Of a stretch of 64,000 bases of DNA, positions 1 to 13,036 are shown one piece after another (the first letter of the stretch is position 1; each line of letters opens with the position of its first letter). The position numbers and the translations under genes are program-made. A model generated the notes under the pieces. It was given only the letters and a program-made list of their open reading frames with translations. It did not search any database and was not told where the DNA came from. The stretch is from Chionoecetes opilio (taxonomy: Eukaryota; Arthropoda; Malacostraca; Decapoda; Majidae): positions 1 to 64,000 of the forward strand of contig JACEEZ010005865.1 in assembly GCA_016584305.1 (NCBI GenBank). The letters run 5' to 3'.

Positions 1-2020
1 AAGTTCAGAACTTTTTCAATCCCATAAAATGCTTCTTAAAATTTTAAAATAACATCCCTTCTTTTTTTTTTTTACACATTTTTTTTTAGATATAAAATTT
101 TAAAAAATTTATATCAAAGTTTAATAAATTTTAAATGAAAAGAACTTTTTTGAAACCAAGATTCATAGCAAAAATTTAAAAAGCTACTATTATAGCTTTC
201 TTTTGACCAAACTTTACTATTTTGGGAATCCTCAGTCAATTTTGGTTTTCCCGTTTTAAAAAAAGCGTGCTAAGCGAAACAGGGTTTAAAGCAGTTTAGT
301 TTGAGAGTAACCCAAAGTTTTTATCCTGGGGGTTTCTTCCCTTACCTAAAAAATGGTCAAGATAAATTTAATTTTGCACCCCCTTTTTTCAAAGAGGGGG
401 CTTTTTCACCACTACTACCCCGGCCCTTGAAAGCAACGCTTACCATGGATGTTATTGTAGGGCATGTCCATTTTAAGGGTCATCAAAAATTTTTGAGCCT
501 TATGGGGTGGCCTTTTAAATTTTTTCTGTTAAATCAGCATTTAAAACACTGGACTCATCACCCTGTAGTTTTTATTGGAGGGGACGATCTGTCTTTTTAT
601 CATCTAAATCGACTAGGAGTTTCTCCTTACCGATTCACTATTTGCCTTTTTTTCCTTTTTCCCTTGGGGGCATATGGGGAATTTGACTTTTTTAAAGGGG
701 GTAGTCCAGCATCGCTTTAAATCCGTTTAGGGGTATCAATTTTTTTGTTTTATGAGCCGGGCACATGTGACCGTGGGGGGGGGCCCCTTAGGGAAAACCT
801 TCCTATAAAGGGTTTTGGCCCTTGTTAAGTTTTGGGGTTTTTGTTATGTTTTTCCCCAAAGCTTGTACAAAAAACCCGTCTCAACTCCCGTTGTTTTGCT
901 GAGTCTCTTCAGAGTTTAACATTATCTAAAATATCTTTTGTTACTAATACCTTCTTGACTAAAATTTTCCCCTGACGAGCCGGGTTTGCCGGGCTTTGGA
1001 AAACCCCTTTGCCTGATTACCAAAACCCCCTTTGGGGTTATCCCATGAAATTTAATATAGTACTTTTTGTTGTTTTTCAAGTGACCTACTATTTGTAAAA
1101 ACATTTTCAGGTAAAAAAGCTCAATTTTCACCGGTCTGACAGGTATTCACATTTGGTAACAGGGTTTAGGTACATTTTTTTTATGCCGCTGTGGCGCGCC
1201 AGGCGCGTAAACCCAGAAATGTTAAGGCATATATAGGGGTTGTAATAGGAGGGGCGTGGCAAAAATTGGGGGCCTTTTTTTTGGGGGGGCCCCCCCATTT
1301 GGGCATTATGCTGGGTTCATGTATTGAAAAGCCGGCAGGGTTGGGGAGAAAAGGAATTTAGCTTTTAATCTATTTGTTAATAGATGGAAACATAATTATA
1401 TTTAAACTGGGAGTAGTTATTTTATCAGTTTAATTCAGGGTAGAAACTTTATTTGTTTCTCACTATATGTTTAGATTTGGGAGCAGAAAATAGCGGGGGT
1501 TTTTTCCACCGGGGGGAATACAGAGGGGCAGAGCGGCGATGGGCCTTTCCCAGGGTTGGAGGGAAATTGAATCAGGTTTCCCCTTTTACTTTTTCGTCAA
1601 GTGTATATTTTGTAGATTTAATATTAAAACTACCTAAAACTCCCCTGGCGTCTCTGTACATCCTCACAAAAACCCCAATTAATTTTCCCCGCGATCCCTT
1701 TGATTGAAAAAAGCGGTGTTATGGACATGCCTCATCCCCGGTTTTCTTATGGGAGTACCTATGTGAGTAAAATTTTTAGCCCGGAATGGGAAAACCAAAA
1801 AAAGGGGGAAAGCCTGCATGGTTACTCGCGCGGGGTGACCCCTGAGAGGGGCCCGTCGTGGGGGTGGGCAAAAAGACCGCCCCCAAAACGTATCCCCCCC
1901 AAGGGATTGTTTTGGTTTTGATCTGCTTCCGGAAAATAAAAAAAAATTTGAAAAAAACCGATCCGCTTTTTTTGAAAAGTTTATCTCCACCCGCACAGCC
2001 CCCTTTTCAGCCATTAAATC
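1..2020. other. No gene seen; homopolymer-rich, probably low-accuracy sequence
   Basis: The stretch is a mosaic of short runs such as TTTT, AAAA, GGGG and CCCC, with stops in all frames. The longest open frames (for example about 140 codons at 301-720) show no domain, no biased codon use and no recognisable motif. I see no RNA gene. Confidence 0.5.
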
Positions 2021-2022
2021 TC

Positions 2023-2440
2023 TCTCTCTCTCTCTCTCCCCTTCTCTCCCCTCCCCTCCCCCTTTTCCCCCCTCTTCTCTCTCTCTCTCTCCCCTCCCCT
2101 CTCTCTCTCTCTCTCTCTCTCCCCTCTCTCTCTCTCTCTTCTATATAATATATAATATATATTTTTTTAAAATATATATATATATATTTATATATATATA
2201 TATATATAAAATATATATATTTTATATAATACATATATATATTATATATATTATTTATATTATATATATATATAAAATATATATTACAGAGAGAGAGAGA
2301 GAGAGAGGGGAAAAAGAGGAGAGAGAGAGAGGGGAGAGAGGGGAGAGAGAAGGGGAGGAGAGGAGGGGGGGAAGGGGAGAAGAAGAGAGGGGAGAAGGGG
2401 AGAGAGAGAGAGAGAAAAAAGGAGGGGAGGGGAGGGTCAA
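2023..2440. repeat. Compound microsatellite (CT)n-(AT)n-(GA)n, quasi-palindromic
   Basis: A pyrimidine block of CT and CCT repeats (about 2,023-2,145) is followed by an AT/TATA block (about 2,146-2,285) and then a purine block of GA and GGA repeats (about 2,286-2,440). The outer blocks are approximate reverse complements, so the whole tract can fold on itself. Long open frames through it are low-complexity artefacts rich in Ser, Leu and Pro. Confidence 0.9.
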
Positions 2441-3000
2441 TAGTAAACATGGGTGACAAAACACACTAGTGATACCATTGACACATGACACAGTGTACGT
2501 GTAAATAGTTCCCCTAAAAAGTGCCTGTGACGGTCAGTGCCCCTCAGTCTGTAACATTATATTTTATTTTTATTCTATAAGGCATAGTTTTCAGATAGAT
2601 GCCCCCCGGGCGGGGGACACCCTTTAGCTTCTCCCCCCCATTGCCTTAAAACAACCCCCTTGTTTATTTTTTAGCCCCATGTATCCCATGTCAGTTTTTT
2701 TAAATAAAAAAATTTAAAAAAAAAGAGAGAGGAAAAAAAAGGGGATATTTGAAATAGGCCAATGTGCTTTCCCGGGCCCAGTTTTTGGACCTTTATTGTT
2801 CATCCTAAACGTTGGAATGTTTTTTTTTTAAAACCCAAAAAATGAAAACGCATGAAAAATAAAAACAACACCAACTATAGGAAAAAATTTTTAAAGGGGG
2901 GGCAGTTTTAAAAGGGTAAACATGGTAATTTAACCAAAAAAGGGGGTTTTTATGCAAAATTTTTATTTAATTTTTTCAAAGGCATGTTTTAAAAAGTTTT
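2441..3000. other. No gene seen
   Basis: Interrupted, homopolymer-rich spacer between two microsatellite blocks, with no open frame or RNA signature. Confidence 0.5.
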
Positions 3001-3295
3001 TATATATATAATATATATATAAAAATATATAAAATATATTTTAAAATTATATATTATTATATGTAATATATATTTTATATATAAAATTTTAATATATATA
3101 TATAAAATTTTATATATTTTAATATATAATATATATAATATAGTTAAAATTAAATATATATATATATAATAAATATATAAATATATATATATATATTATA
3201 TTTATTTTTTTTTAAATTTATTTTATATATTTTAAAATATATTAATATTTTATATTTATATATATATATTATATAATATTTTATATTATATTATA
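3001..3295. repeat. AT-dinucleotide-rich tract
   Basis: About 295 bp of nearly pure A and T, mostly TATATA with runs of A or T. It directly abuts the polypurine tract that follows. Confidence 0.9.
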
Positions 3296-3417
3296 AAGAG
3301 ATAGAGAAGGGGAAGAGAGAGAGAGGGGAGAGAAGAAGAGGAAAGAGAGAAGAGAGAGAGGGGAGAGGGGGAGAGAGAAGAGAGAGAGGAAAAGGGGAGG
3401 GGGGGAGAGAGAGAGAG

Positions 3418-3455
<38 letters not shown>

Positions 3456-3647
3456 GGGAGAGAGAGGGAGAGAGAGGAAAGAGAGAGAGGGGAGGGGAGG
3501 GAGAGAGAGAAGGGGGAGAGAGGGGGAGAGGGGAGAGGGAGGGGGGAGGGAGGAGGGGGGGAGGGAGGGAGGGAGGGGGGAGGGAGGGAGGGAGGGAGGA
3601 GGGGGGGGAGGGAGGGGGGAGGGGGGGAGGAGGGAGGGAGAGAGAAA

Positions 3648-3701
<54 letters not shown>

Positions 3702-3704
3702 GGG

Positions 3705-3735
<31 letters not shown>

Positions 3736-3797
3736 GAGAGAGAGGAGGGGGAGAGGGGAGAGAGAGAGAAGAGAGGGGAGAGAGAGAGAGAGAGAGA
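3296..3797. repeat. Long polypurine (GA/GGA)n tract
   Basis: About 500 bp in which the plus strand is almost entirely A and G after an isolated T near the start. Blocks are GAGAGA, GGGAGG and GGGGGG. Frames of 190-200 codons on the minus strand are Ser/Leu/Pro low-complexity artefacts. Confidence 0.92.
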
Positions 3798-6700
3798 TTA
3801 AAGTTTCCCAGTTTCCGGATATTTTTTTCTCCATTTGACAATGGATATTCTTTAATGTTAACATATAAAAACAATATCAAACAATATAAATATTTTTAGG
3901 CTTAAATTTTTATTTTAGGTATTCTTTCCATTAAAAAATAAAAAAAGAAAAAATTTTAAAAAATAAAAAAATTTCCCCTATAAAAAAAAATTTAAATTAA
4001 AATATTATTTGTTAAAACACAATCAGTAGGTGCTATGTGCCCTATTCCCTCATTTTAAAAGTTTATTAAACAACTTTTTTTTAAATGAGGAAAAGGTGTT
4101 ACCCTTTCCCCTAACGTTTGTGGGGAGGGGGTTTTTTCCAAAATTTTTGGTCCTGCCAAAACCACAGACCTTTCCCCCATGTTGGTATTAGTTTGGGGAC
4201 ATAAATTTGTTTTTGGGGTCTGGTAGGAAGAAACGTATATCTCTTACTTTTGGGAAAGGGACATTAGGTTTTTCGGGGATTATCCTTTAAATGATGTTTT
4301 TAGGTAAATTATCCCAAAGTTTAAATATTTGACTTTTTATATTTTTTTTAGCCACCCGAGCTGCCTCAAAAAGGGTTTGGGCGTGGTCACCCTTTTGCTC
4401 CGCCGCCCAACGCTACTTTAGCAGAAAATTTTTTGGGAAAGTTTTTTAAAATTGAAATAAGTGTTTTTGTATAAGTGCCCCCCCATATTTGATCCCGTAT
4501 TTTAAGTGCTAAAAGACAATAGAGTGAATGGAATTTGGGTCGTGGTTTTGTTCAAATTTTTCCCCTGTTTCCCGGTTTACATAAATCAACGTACCAAGAT
4601 TTTTTCCTTCTAATTTTTTTTATGGGCCCTACCCAAAATTCAAAAAATTATCAAAAATGGATACGAAGTTTTTTTTAATGATTTACTTGGAACAATCACG
4701 CATCCGTAAATTCTTAAGCGGGGGTTTTGGGTGGTATTTCGGAGATATACTTTTGTTTTTCCCACAAACATAACGGGGTCTTTTTTTAGTGTTCAACTAA
4801 AAACCCTTTGGGCGGGAAAGGTAGATTTTAGTTGGGGCCCAGGTTTTTTCCCCCTGAGGATGGGGCTCATAAAATTTTGGGTAAAGGGCCCCCGGGTATG
4901 TATGAGCTGGGTGTGTCAGCATATTGGATTTACATGACAGTCGAGAATAGTGTAAAAAATCATTAAAAAATATTAGAAAAAAAATTAGTCCGGGGTACTG
5001 CCCCCTTTTTGGCCCCACCATAGGGAAATTTTTTAAAAAAGTTTTTCTGATAGTGTTTTTTCCCTTCGTACCCCCTTTTTGTTTGTTTTTTGCGATAATT
5101 TTAAAACCCAAAGTTTTTCAATTTTAAATTTCGATAGCTTACTTTAGGGATACTGTTTAAACACTTCAAAGCCTTTGACAAATAAACAAAAAAATAATAA
5201 GTGAAATTTTCCATTATCAATTTTTATCGTATAGTACATTAGAGATTTTTTGAAAGAGCCTTTTGGGGGGGGGTTTGAAAATTTCGAGCTCTAAAAACCA
5301 TTTTTGGGTATTACTCAACAGAGGGTTTCCCTCTTCTGGGATAGTTAGAAAAGTGTTTGTTTAAAACCTTCTTGTATTTTTAAAAGAATGGGAAAACAGA
5401 ATATGGGTCGTTTGTTTTTTGGGGGTTGGGTTTAGCATCCCCAGATTTTAAAAATTTGGGACAAAAATTTGGTTTCCCTTCCACTGTTTAGGGAAAGTTC
5501 CAGTCACTATGGATGTATTTATATGCATTTTATGTAAAATTTACCACCGGGAGAGGGGCTTTAAAAAACCGAAATTTGGGTTTGCCATCACAACCACGGG
5601 AGTTGTTTTTTTTAATAGTTAATTTTTAGAAAATTGTGTCATTGTTAATTTTTTTTGGTCAAAAAAGTATTACGGGCGGGTTTGTGATATCTTGGTTTGT
5701 TTGCAGTTCCCGGGGTGACCCTTTTGATACATTTTGCTGGGATTTTATGATTGTTTTTTTTCCCCAGGGTTGAAAAAATTTATTAAAACAAACTGAAGGG
5801 GCTTCCTTCTCTCCTCCTTGCTTTTTGAATCACATGACTTTTTCTTAGAAATTTTGGGGTTAACTGTTTAAAGTTTTTCCAAAAAGCCCGAAAATATTAC
5901 CTTTTTTGTCTCAAAATTTTTTTATCGTAGGCTTTGGGCTTTGTATGATTGAGTTTAAAATTTTTACTTGTTTTTTTTAAATTTTTAAAATTTTTTGTAA
6001 CTGAGTGTTATTTTATCCTTTTCAAAGGGTTTTCCCCCTGACGTTATTTTTTTTCCCCTTTTAAGTTTCCCCTTTAAAATCCCCTTTACTCATCCAAGGG
6101 GCAGAGGGTTTTCTTGATTTTCCTTGGGAGCCCAAAGGTTTCCCATGGGATTTAGACAAATTTTTTAATACTTTCCCCTAAAAAAGTTTAAATTTTACGT
6201 CAATGTTTTTCCGTCCCCGTAAAAATTTTATTTAGGTTTTAGCGTCTTGTTTAAAAAGAGATTACAGAGAAAATCTGGGGGAAAAATTTTAAAAATTTTC
6301 GAATGGTTTTTTAGTGGGCAAAACTCTTTGGTTTTTTTTCAAGTTTAAGGTTAAGGTAATGAGTTCAGGTCCCCCACAAAAACAAGGAAAAGACATCAGA
6401 TTTTATCACAATTTTGGGTTGTTGGTAACAAGGGGTCTAACAGCGTTTAAGGGTTAGGGGGATTTGGTTGGTTGTGAGACCAGAGGGTGTGAGTTTTTTG
6501 CATTTTAAATTATTTTCTTAAAATTACTTAAATTGATAAAAGATAAACATTAAAATCCCCTAAAAAAAAAAACTACTTATTTTCCCAAAATTTATAAAAT
6601 CTAAAACCGGGAGCAAAAAATCGAAAGTTTTCGAGAGAGATTTAGGGACGGGACAGGGAAACCCCTTGGGGCAATAGTAGGTAATTTTTTTGTCCGTTTC

Positions 6701-9700
6701 ACCCAAACTATATGTCCTTCAAATTTCCCGCCGGGCCCTTTTAAAATTTACCTCTAAACGAGTAAATTTAAAAACATTTTTTTCCCTAGACAAAACCCAC
6801 CACCTTTTCCTACATCACAAATTTTATAATACATATTCAGGGGCGAAAATGTTCGTCCAAATCTCAGGAAAATAGCCCAAATTTTACTAATACAAATATG
6901 CCTGTTCTCTTTCATTAAAATAAATTTTTCTCATCCTTATGTGTAAAAATACTTTGAGCATTTTTGTGGTCAATCTTAACCCCGGGCCTTTTACACACCC
7001 TTTGTGACTACTTTGGCAAATGTCTTCTTTGCCCGCTTCCTATGGGTTGTTATAATTTTTCAATAGCGTTTCTTTTGTCCCCCGGGGCCCCTGACACGAA
7101 ACACACCTCAACCCATGGTCGAATCTCCAAAACCCTTTTAAAGGTTGTGCTCGCCACAATTTAGCATTCCCCGTTTAGAATTAGAAAATGGATGGGTGGT
7201 ATGAGTAAAGAAAAGTTGTATCGCTGGGGCAAAGGTGGGGTTTGGGGCCCGCCAATTTTTCCTTTGTACCTTTATCCATCATCATAGTACGGTTCGGGGG
7301 ATGAGGTAAATCGTGATTTTTTTTTTGCCCTCCCACATTGTTTTTCCGTCCTCTCGTGAACTGTAGAAGGGTTTTTTTTGAAGAAAAAGGGTTTGGGGAC
7401 GCGGTATGTCCCCTTTCCCCAAATTGTACTGTGTGAGAGTACGTGAGGTTCTCCACTGTACATTTGATGGCATGTACCGGGGGGGGAGCCCCCCCTGCAC
7501 TGCTTCGTGGTGGGGGGTGAAAGGGGTTTTGTGATGCGGGTTTCATGGTTACGCCAACGGGGGTTGTGTTTTTTATCAACGCGATATAGGGGGGCTTGGT
7601 TTCGGGAAAAAATTTTTGCCCTAAATTTGTCGAAAGGGGGGCCTTTTTTTGGATGGGGTTTTTAAAAAACGTCCCAACTGGGAAAAGGGGATGGATTTAA
7701 GATTGTATTGTTTTTACCAATATATTTAAGTTTTCCACCTTTATAGTTGGGTCTCTCTTATTACTTTATTGAATAAATAACCCGGTTTTTCTTTTTTTTT
7801 AGCAGTTTTTCTTAGGGTAAAACCGTTTTTGCTGGAAACAATGGGACTCAGGGAAACTTGATTTTCGTAATCTATTTAAAACTTGAATTTTTGGGTTTTC
7901 TTTATCAAAAACCAAAACATCGGTTTTTTCCCCCCTACCTAGAATCACCCAGGAGCTGTTTTTTCCCCCCCCGAAAAAAAACCCGTTTCGTTTTCCCCAT
8001 TCCGGGCCCAAAATTTTCATTATAATATTATTTTGGGGTTTTTAAACCCCCTGCGACATTTAAAACTGGGGGTATTTGAAAACATATATTTCCCCATCAC
8101 TGTTTTTTTTCCCTTTTAGATTACTAAAACAATGAACCAAGATTATCAAAAAATTTCATCAGGGTTTTTTCCTTCGAGAAAATCAAAAACCCCAATAAAC
8201 ACGCCCGGGGAGAAGGGGCCAAGTTAACTTTTCAGTCACCCCCGCTTTATAACCCAAACCCTGTTTGCTGATTAAAATGTCCCGTACTGAACAATTGCGC
8301 CCAGATCAGAGCGGGGAACATGTTGCAGATTTGGTCTCCCAAAAAAAACCCCTTTTACGGGGATGAGGGGTGAAAATCCCAAACGTCGTGTTTTTGGGGT
8401 CCCCGTCGTTCACGCGTTTTCCAAAATTTGGGAAATTCGTTGCTGGAGCGTCCTTTATTTTGAGAACCGTTTTTTTTTCCCTATTAAAAGTTCAATCTCA
8501 CTATCCTTTTGGTTTTTAATTTCATCATAAAGGGCAAAAAGTTTTTTGGTCACCCCTTTTCCCTAAATTCCCTTTCCCCCACTGAAACGCTGTTGTGACA
8601 TAAAAGGGTGGACTAGATGGGCTGCGTCACGTTGTCCCGGGAGATTAGGGGTATATTGAGGAGACTTGGTTGGCGAAAGTCGGCCCGTCCAGAGGATTAC
8701 TTGCAAAAGGGGGAGTGGGGTTGGAAAAAAGCAGGAAAAGAGGGGGGTTTGCAGGCCAACAGGTTTAAGTGGGTGGGCCCCTCTTGGGTCGTCAGGACGG
8801 GATTTATTTTGGGGGTCATTAGAGTCCGGTGTTGAGTGGGGGCCCGTCTCAAACATTTTTAGTACTGTCAGAGGGATTGTCAAATTGTAACAATTGGGAA
8901 AGGGCGTTTTTTTGCTTTTTGGGTGGGCGGTTCAGGGAGAGGGGGGCTGAGTTGGTTCGGTGTGTCGAATTGGGTTTTCAGTGGAGGTGTCGGGAACGTT
9001 TTCAGGGGAGGGTGTTTTCCCGGGTTCATCAGTGTGTTTTTTGAATTAAAGGGGATTTTTTTTTTTAAAAACATATGTGACTGATTTTTTTCTTACCCAT
9101 ATGTGAGTCAAACCCCCTTTCCCCGGAAAAATCTTTTTTTGGAAATTTGCCTTGTGGGTTTTTATTAAAATTTCTCTATTTTTTAAAATTGAGAAGAGTC
9201 AGGTGTCGTGCCCCACACCCCAAAACTTTGTTTGGAGGATTTTTTCAGCCATGTTTTAAAGAAAGGCTCCCCATAAAATTAAAAAAATGCAGCCCAGAAA
9301 AAAGGGAGTGCAGTAAAACATGTGGTTGGGAGTTTTGGGACAGTAAAATTTTTAAGAAGAGGTGCTTTTTTAGAGGGGAGGTTTTTTTACGTTTTTCTAT
9401 GGCAACGGCGTCCCTTGTAAATGCGCATGCGCCCGAAAAGGGTTAACCCGGGCGAAGGGGGGTTTTATGGGGACACAAAATTTTGTCTTAAAAAAAATTC
9501 TAAGTCCCCTACACCCTTTCACCTTTCCCTTTAAACGAACCCATTTCAAGCACTGTATTAACCGCCCTTTTTTCCTTGGGGAAAAATAAGCTCCCTTTCT
9601 AGGGGTTTTTGTAATTGGGGGTTTTTAGAAGGAGCGACACCACCTAGGGTTTTTTTACGTCCGCCATTTGACGAGGAGAAGAGAGAGAGGGGAAGAGAGA

Positions 9701-11838
9701 GAACAAAAAAAAATTTTTATTTGGGTGAAGGGAAAGAGCGACTGGGGGTTTTTGTCGTTAGCAAATTTAAAAATTCAATTTTAGGGAAAAAATTTTAAAT
9801 TTCACTCAAAAAAATATACAAAAAATAAGACAAAGGGTTTAAAAAAAGGGATTAAAAAAAAAAAAATCATAAATATTGAAAAAGCTATATTTGAATTATA
9901 AGCTTCAAAATTTTGGGGTTGGACCCGTTCCAGCCCCATAAATTTATAAAACCCTCCCCCCGACAAAACATCTTTTCTAACTAAAAATTTAAAAAATAAG
10001 GAAAAATAAATTTTCGGGTGGTATGTTGGGATTTTTTCGCTCCCCAAACCTATTTTAAATAATATTTAAACCTAATTTCAAATGAAAATGAGGGTTTTTT
10101 AAGCTGGTAGAACATGAAAAATGGGAGTAAAACATGACGTTATCATCTTGTTTTGGCAGGGGGGATTGCATCTAAATATAGGGTTTTAAGATATGGTCCC
10201 CCTCAAAACCCCACTCTCCACTGCGGAATTTACACTGATCAAGGGGGGTGAGGCTGCCAATTTTGTGTATTCCCTTTTTTCACTTGAAAAAAAAAGTATT
10301 TTGTCATGATGTTTGTTTACACCCTAATCTATGTAAATTTCTATAATAGGGGGAATGATCCCTGAATAAAGGTGTTTATGTTTGAAAAGTGGGGCCAGGG
10401 GGGTGTATTAAAATTTTTTGTATTTGCTTTTAAAAATTTTTGTACTCAAAAAAAACTCCAAAAAAACCCCCTTTAAATCGGTAAGAGTAGCCCAAAAATC
10501 TTTTTTTTAATTACTCGCCAAGGGCCCAAAAATACGGCCCCACTTGCCCGCCCAAATGTTTTTGGGAACAGGGTTTTTGGGCTATGCCTTTTAACCTGAA
10601 CACACACAAAGTTCGAAACAAACATTTTCCCCCAATTTTTTGAAAAACCCCCGCCGGAGTCTGTTGGTATCAAATGGTGTGGACGAGGCTACGGCTGCGG
10701 ACAAGAATTTAAAAGACCAACAAAAAAAGATGAGGAAAAAGGTGATAATGGATGGACGAAGGAGCAGGGCATTCATACGGGTCGACCTCTATCAAACAAC
10801 CCTCCCAAGTTAGGGGGTTTATTTCCTATGTGCAACTTTAAGAACAAAGTGAAAAAGATAAAACGCTTTGGAAAATTAAGCGGAAGCTTGGGCCCAAAGA
10901 GCGGCAGACGTAGACAAAGGGAAAACCTTGATCGGGCCGTTTTTGGGGAAAAGGGGAAAAAAAAAGGACCAAAGTTGTTCCGGCATAATAAACACCATCC
11001 CCTAAGGGAGGGCAATCATGAATGGGGCTTTTTTTCCCCGGGGCTTTGGGCTTTTAAAAAAAAGGGCGTACCCCAAAAAGGCCCGGGGCATTTATCTGCT
11101 GTTTTCCTGTCCACCCTAATATAGTCCGTCAGGTGGGAAACCCCCTTTTTTGCCAACCCGGGAAAACTCAAGGTGGGGAAAAACTCATTGGTATCATTGG
11201 GAAAACTATGGTATTCAGGAAAAACATTTTTTCCCTGGTAGCAGTTGGATTTAGCAGCTTTCATATTTTTTTCGCCTTTGAAAAAGACCCCCTATTTGCG
11301 AACAAATCCCGCAAAAAAAGCGGGAAAACCTAAGGGGGTAAATCATGTTAGGACTGGGGTGTCAGGGGTTTTACAGGGTTTTGCAAGTGCTTTTGTTTTT
11401 TTTTTGCTTTAATTATGTTCATTTTAAAGCCAAATTTTAAAAACAATTTTTGGGCCAAAAACAAAAGAGTTTTTACTTTTGGCCCAAATCTTTTAAGCCC
11501 ATAAATACGCATTGCTTTTATCTTTGCAATCAATAAGTTATTGAATTTATACGTTTTTTTTAAAAATTTTAATACCTTTCCCTATTTTAGACAGAGGGGA
11601 AAAGTATGTAGCCCTTATTACAGCAATAATTATTACTGTTAGTATAGGGACCATGGGGACCCCAAAATTTTTACCCCAAAAAAAAATTGGGGAAAAAATG
11701 ACTGTATTCTAGTCAGATCTACGTAAGCTGAAATTGAAAATCTTTTTAATGATACAATTTTGGAGGTTTTTAATGGAAAGAACTAAACACCATCTTTTAG
11801 TTGGGAAAATTTTAATTTTTTCATGATGACTTTAATCT
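3798..11838. other. No gene supported; rough, homopolymer-rich sequence
   Basis: Eight kilobases with frequent runs of 3-8 identical bases and no open frame above about 130 codons. Candidate frames at 4,797-5,111, 7,181-7,579, 8,563-8,883 and 10,828-11,124 carry no motif I recognise. A short GA patch lies near 9,676-9,700. If genes are present, base-level indels may have broken them beyond recognition by eye. Confidence 0.45.
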
Positions 11839-11864
11839 GTGCTTTACTCAATTCTTTTTTTTGT

Positions 11865-12746
11865 TTATTGGGTTTTCCCTTTGGGTAGTTTGTATATGGC
11901 CCGAGTATATGGGAAGACCAACATCTTTCCTTTATCATCAGGACACATATGGAGTGTATCGTTGAACTCCGCTTCCAGCTTTCTCCGTATGTGTTTCCTT
12001 GTCGAGTCCCTCACAGCAGTTATTCCTTCAGAATGCATGTATGTTGATAGCAGATGAGAAAGATAAGTCAATGTGACAACCTTTGGATACTGAAACAGTT
12101 CTTGCCTGATATACTGGAAAAGTTGCAAGTAGGCTTCTGTTTCAGCAATCTTGTATTTAGCATCAGGGTCATCATTTGCACCATCTTTGGTATGGTCAAT
12201 GATGGCATCTTTCACACTGGTATACGATCGGTAACAAGATCTATGATACCATGCTTCAGCAGCAACTATGTTTCTTGATGTGACAGCGAGGTTGTGCTCA
12301 TCTTGTCTCTTTGTTGCTATATCTCGTAAAGTATTATCTGCTCTCAACTCAGTACACTGTGTTAACTCTCTTGTGTTAGTGCCTTTGATATACTTGGATC
12401 GTCCAGGTGGGCAGAATATACATGTTTCCTCCATTACTCTTGAGCTGCTTGAAGGTAGTCTTCTCAATGTTCTTCGCTTAGTAGCAGCTTCACCTGCAGT
12501 AGTCATTTCAAGTTTATCCAAGTCCTGTTTCATCGTGAACAGTTTACGGCACTTGAGGTGATACGGAATCTGTGGCAGTTCTCCCTCTCTCATGTTTTCT
12601 GCAACTGTCAAGATAGCTTGATGCTGCCTGAGTCTGGCTGCCCTTAGTAGTGTGTTCCAGGAGTCGAGATCCCGAGGTGATGTAAGGCCAGCGTGAGGAT
12701 CTTCATCAGTTGTGTGGATAATACAAACAGGAATTGTCTCATCCAT
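11865..12746 (-). CDS. Truncated ORF of an uncharacterised family with a Cys/His module
   Basis: This 293-codon minus-strand frame has balanced composition and no low-complexity content. It starts at an ATG reading MDETIPV. A likely metal-binding module reads TCIFC (about residues 107-111) and later YHRSCY, giving C-x2-C and H-x2-C pairs. On the minus strand the ATG is preceded by TTTGCAG, so the frame may open just inside an exon. The N-terminal part resembles, from memory, the start of a much larger protein family scattered through crustacean and cnidarian genomes. Its function is unknown to me. The frame loses coherence towards its C-terminal end, near where the sequence texture changes at about 11,840, so truncation or accumulated base errors are both possible. 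It lies outside the adjacent transposon's inverted repeat and is read away from it. Confidence 0.55.
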   Translation of the reverse strand: MDETIPVCIIHTTDEDPHAGLTSPRDLDSWNTLLRAARLRQHQAILTVAENMREGELPQIPYHLKCRKLFTMKQDLDKLEMTTAGEAATKRRTLRRLPSSSSRVMEETCIFCPPGRSKYIKGTNTRELTQCTELRADNTLRDIATKRQDEHNLAVTSRNIVAAEAWYHRSCYRSYTSVKDAIIDHTKDGANDDPDAKYKIAETEAYLQLFQYIRQELFQYPKVVTLTYLSHLLSTYMHSEGITAVRDSTRKHIRRKLEAEFNDTLHMCPDDKGKMLVFPYTRAIYKLPKGKTQ

Positions 12747-12846
12747 GGCTGATTAGCTTCTGATTCACAAGTGTTACCTGCAAAGATAAGAAATAAACTT
12801 AAGAACACTTGCAATTATTGGCAATTAGCTGATATTTTTTCTAAAC

Positions 12847-12982
12847 ATATTATATTAGACCTGTTCAGAAAACAATTTTTTCCTACTTTTATACCCTCCT
12901 GCACGGTTTCCAATGTTTTTTGACCTGCAAAAGTCGAAAATTATAACCATTATAAGCCAAAATGTCAGGAACGTTTGCCTCA
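12847..12982. repeat. Left terminal inverted repeat of the 3.3-kb transposon
   Basis: Begins ATATTATATTAGACCTG and runs to about GTTTGCCTCATG. Its reverse complement matches 16,054-16,190 with scattered substitutions (for example CACGG against CAAGG) and no large gap. Confidence 0.88.
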
Positions 12983-13036
12983 TGAAGCATGAAGTTCTAT
13001 TCTATACACGTTTTCTGAAACGCCAGTTTCGGAGCA

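Noticed and set aside
301..720. 139-codon plus-strand frame
   Set aside because: Starts at TTG, lies in rough sequence, and shows no motif or codon bias.
3281..3880. 199-codon Ser/Leu/Pro frame
   Set aside because: A reading of the polypurine tract; low complexity in every frame.
12847..12982. The minus-strand ORF at 11,865-12,746 as part of the 3.3-kb transposon
   Set aside because: It lies entirely outside the inverted repeat and reads away from the element.
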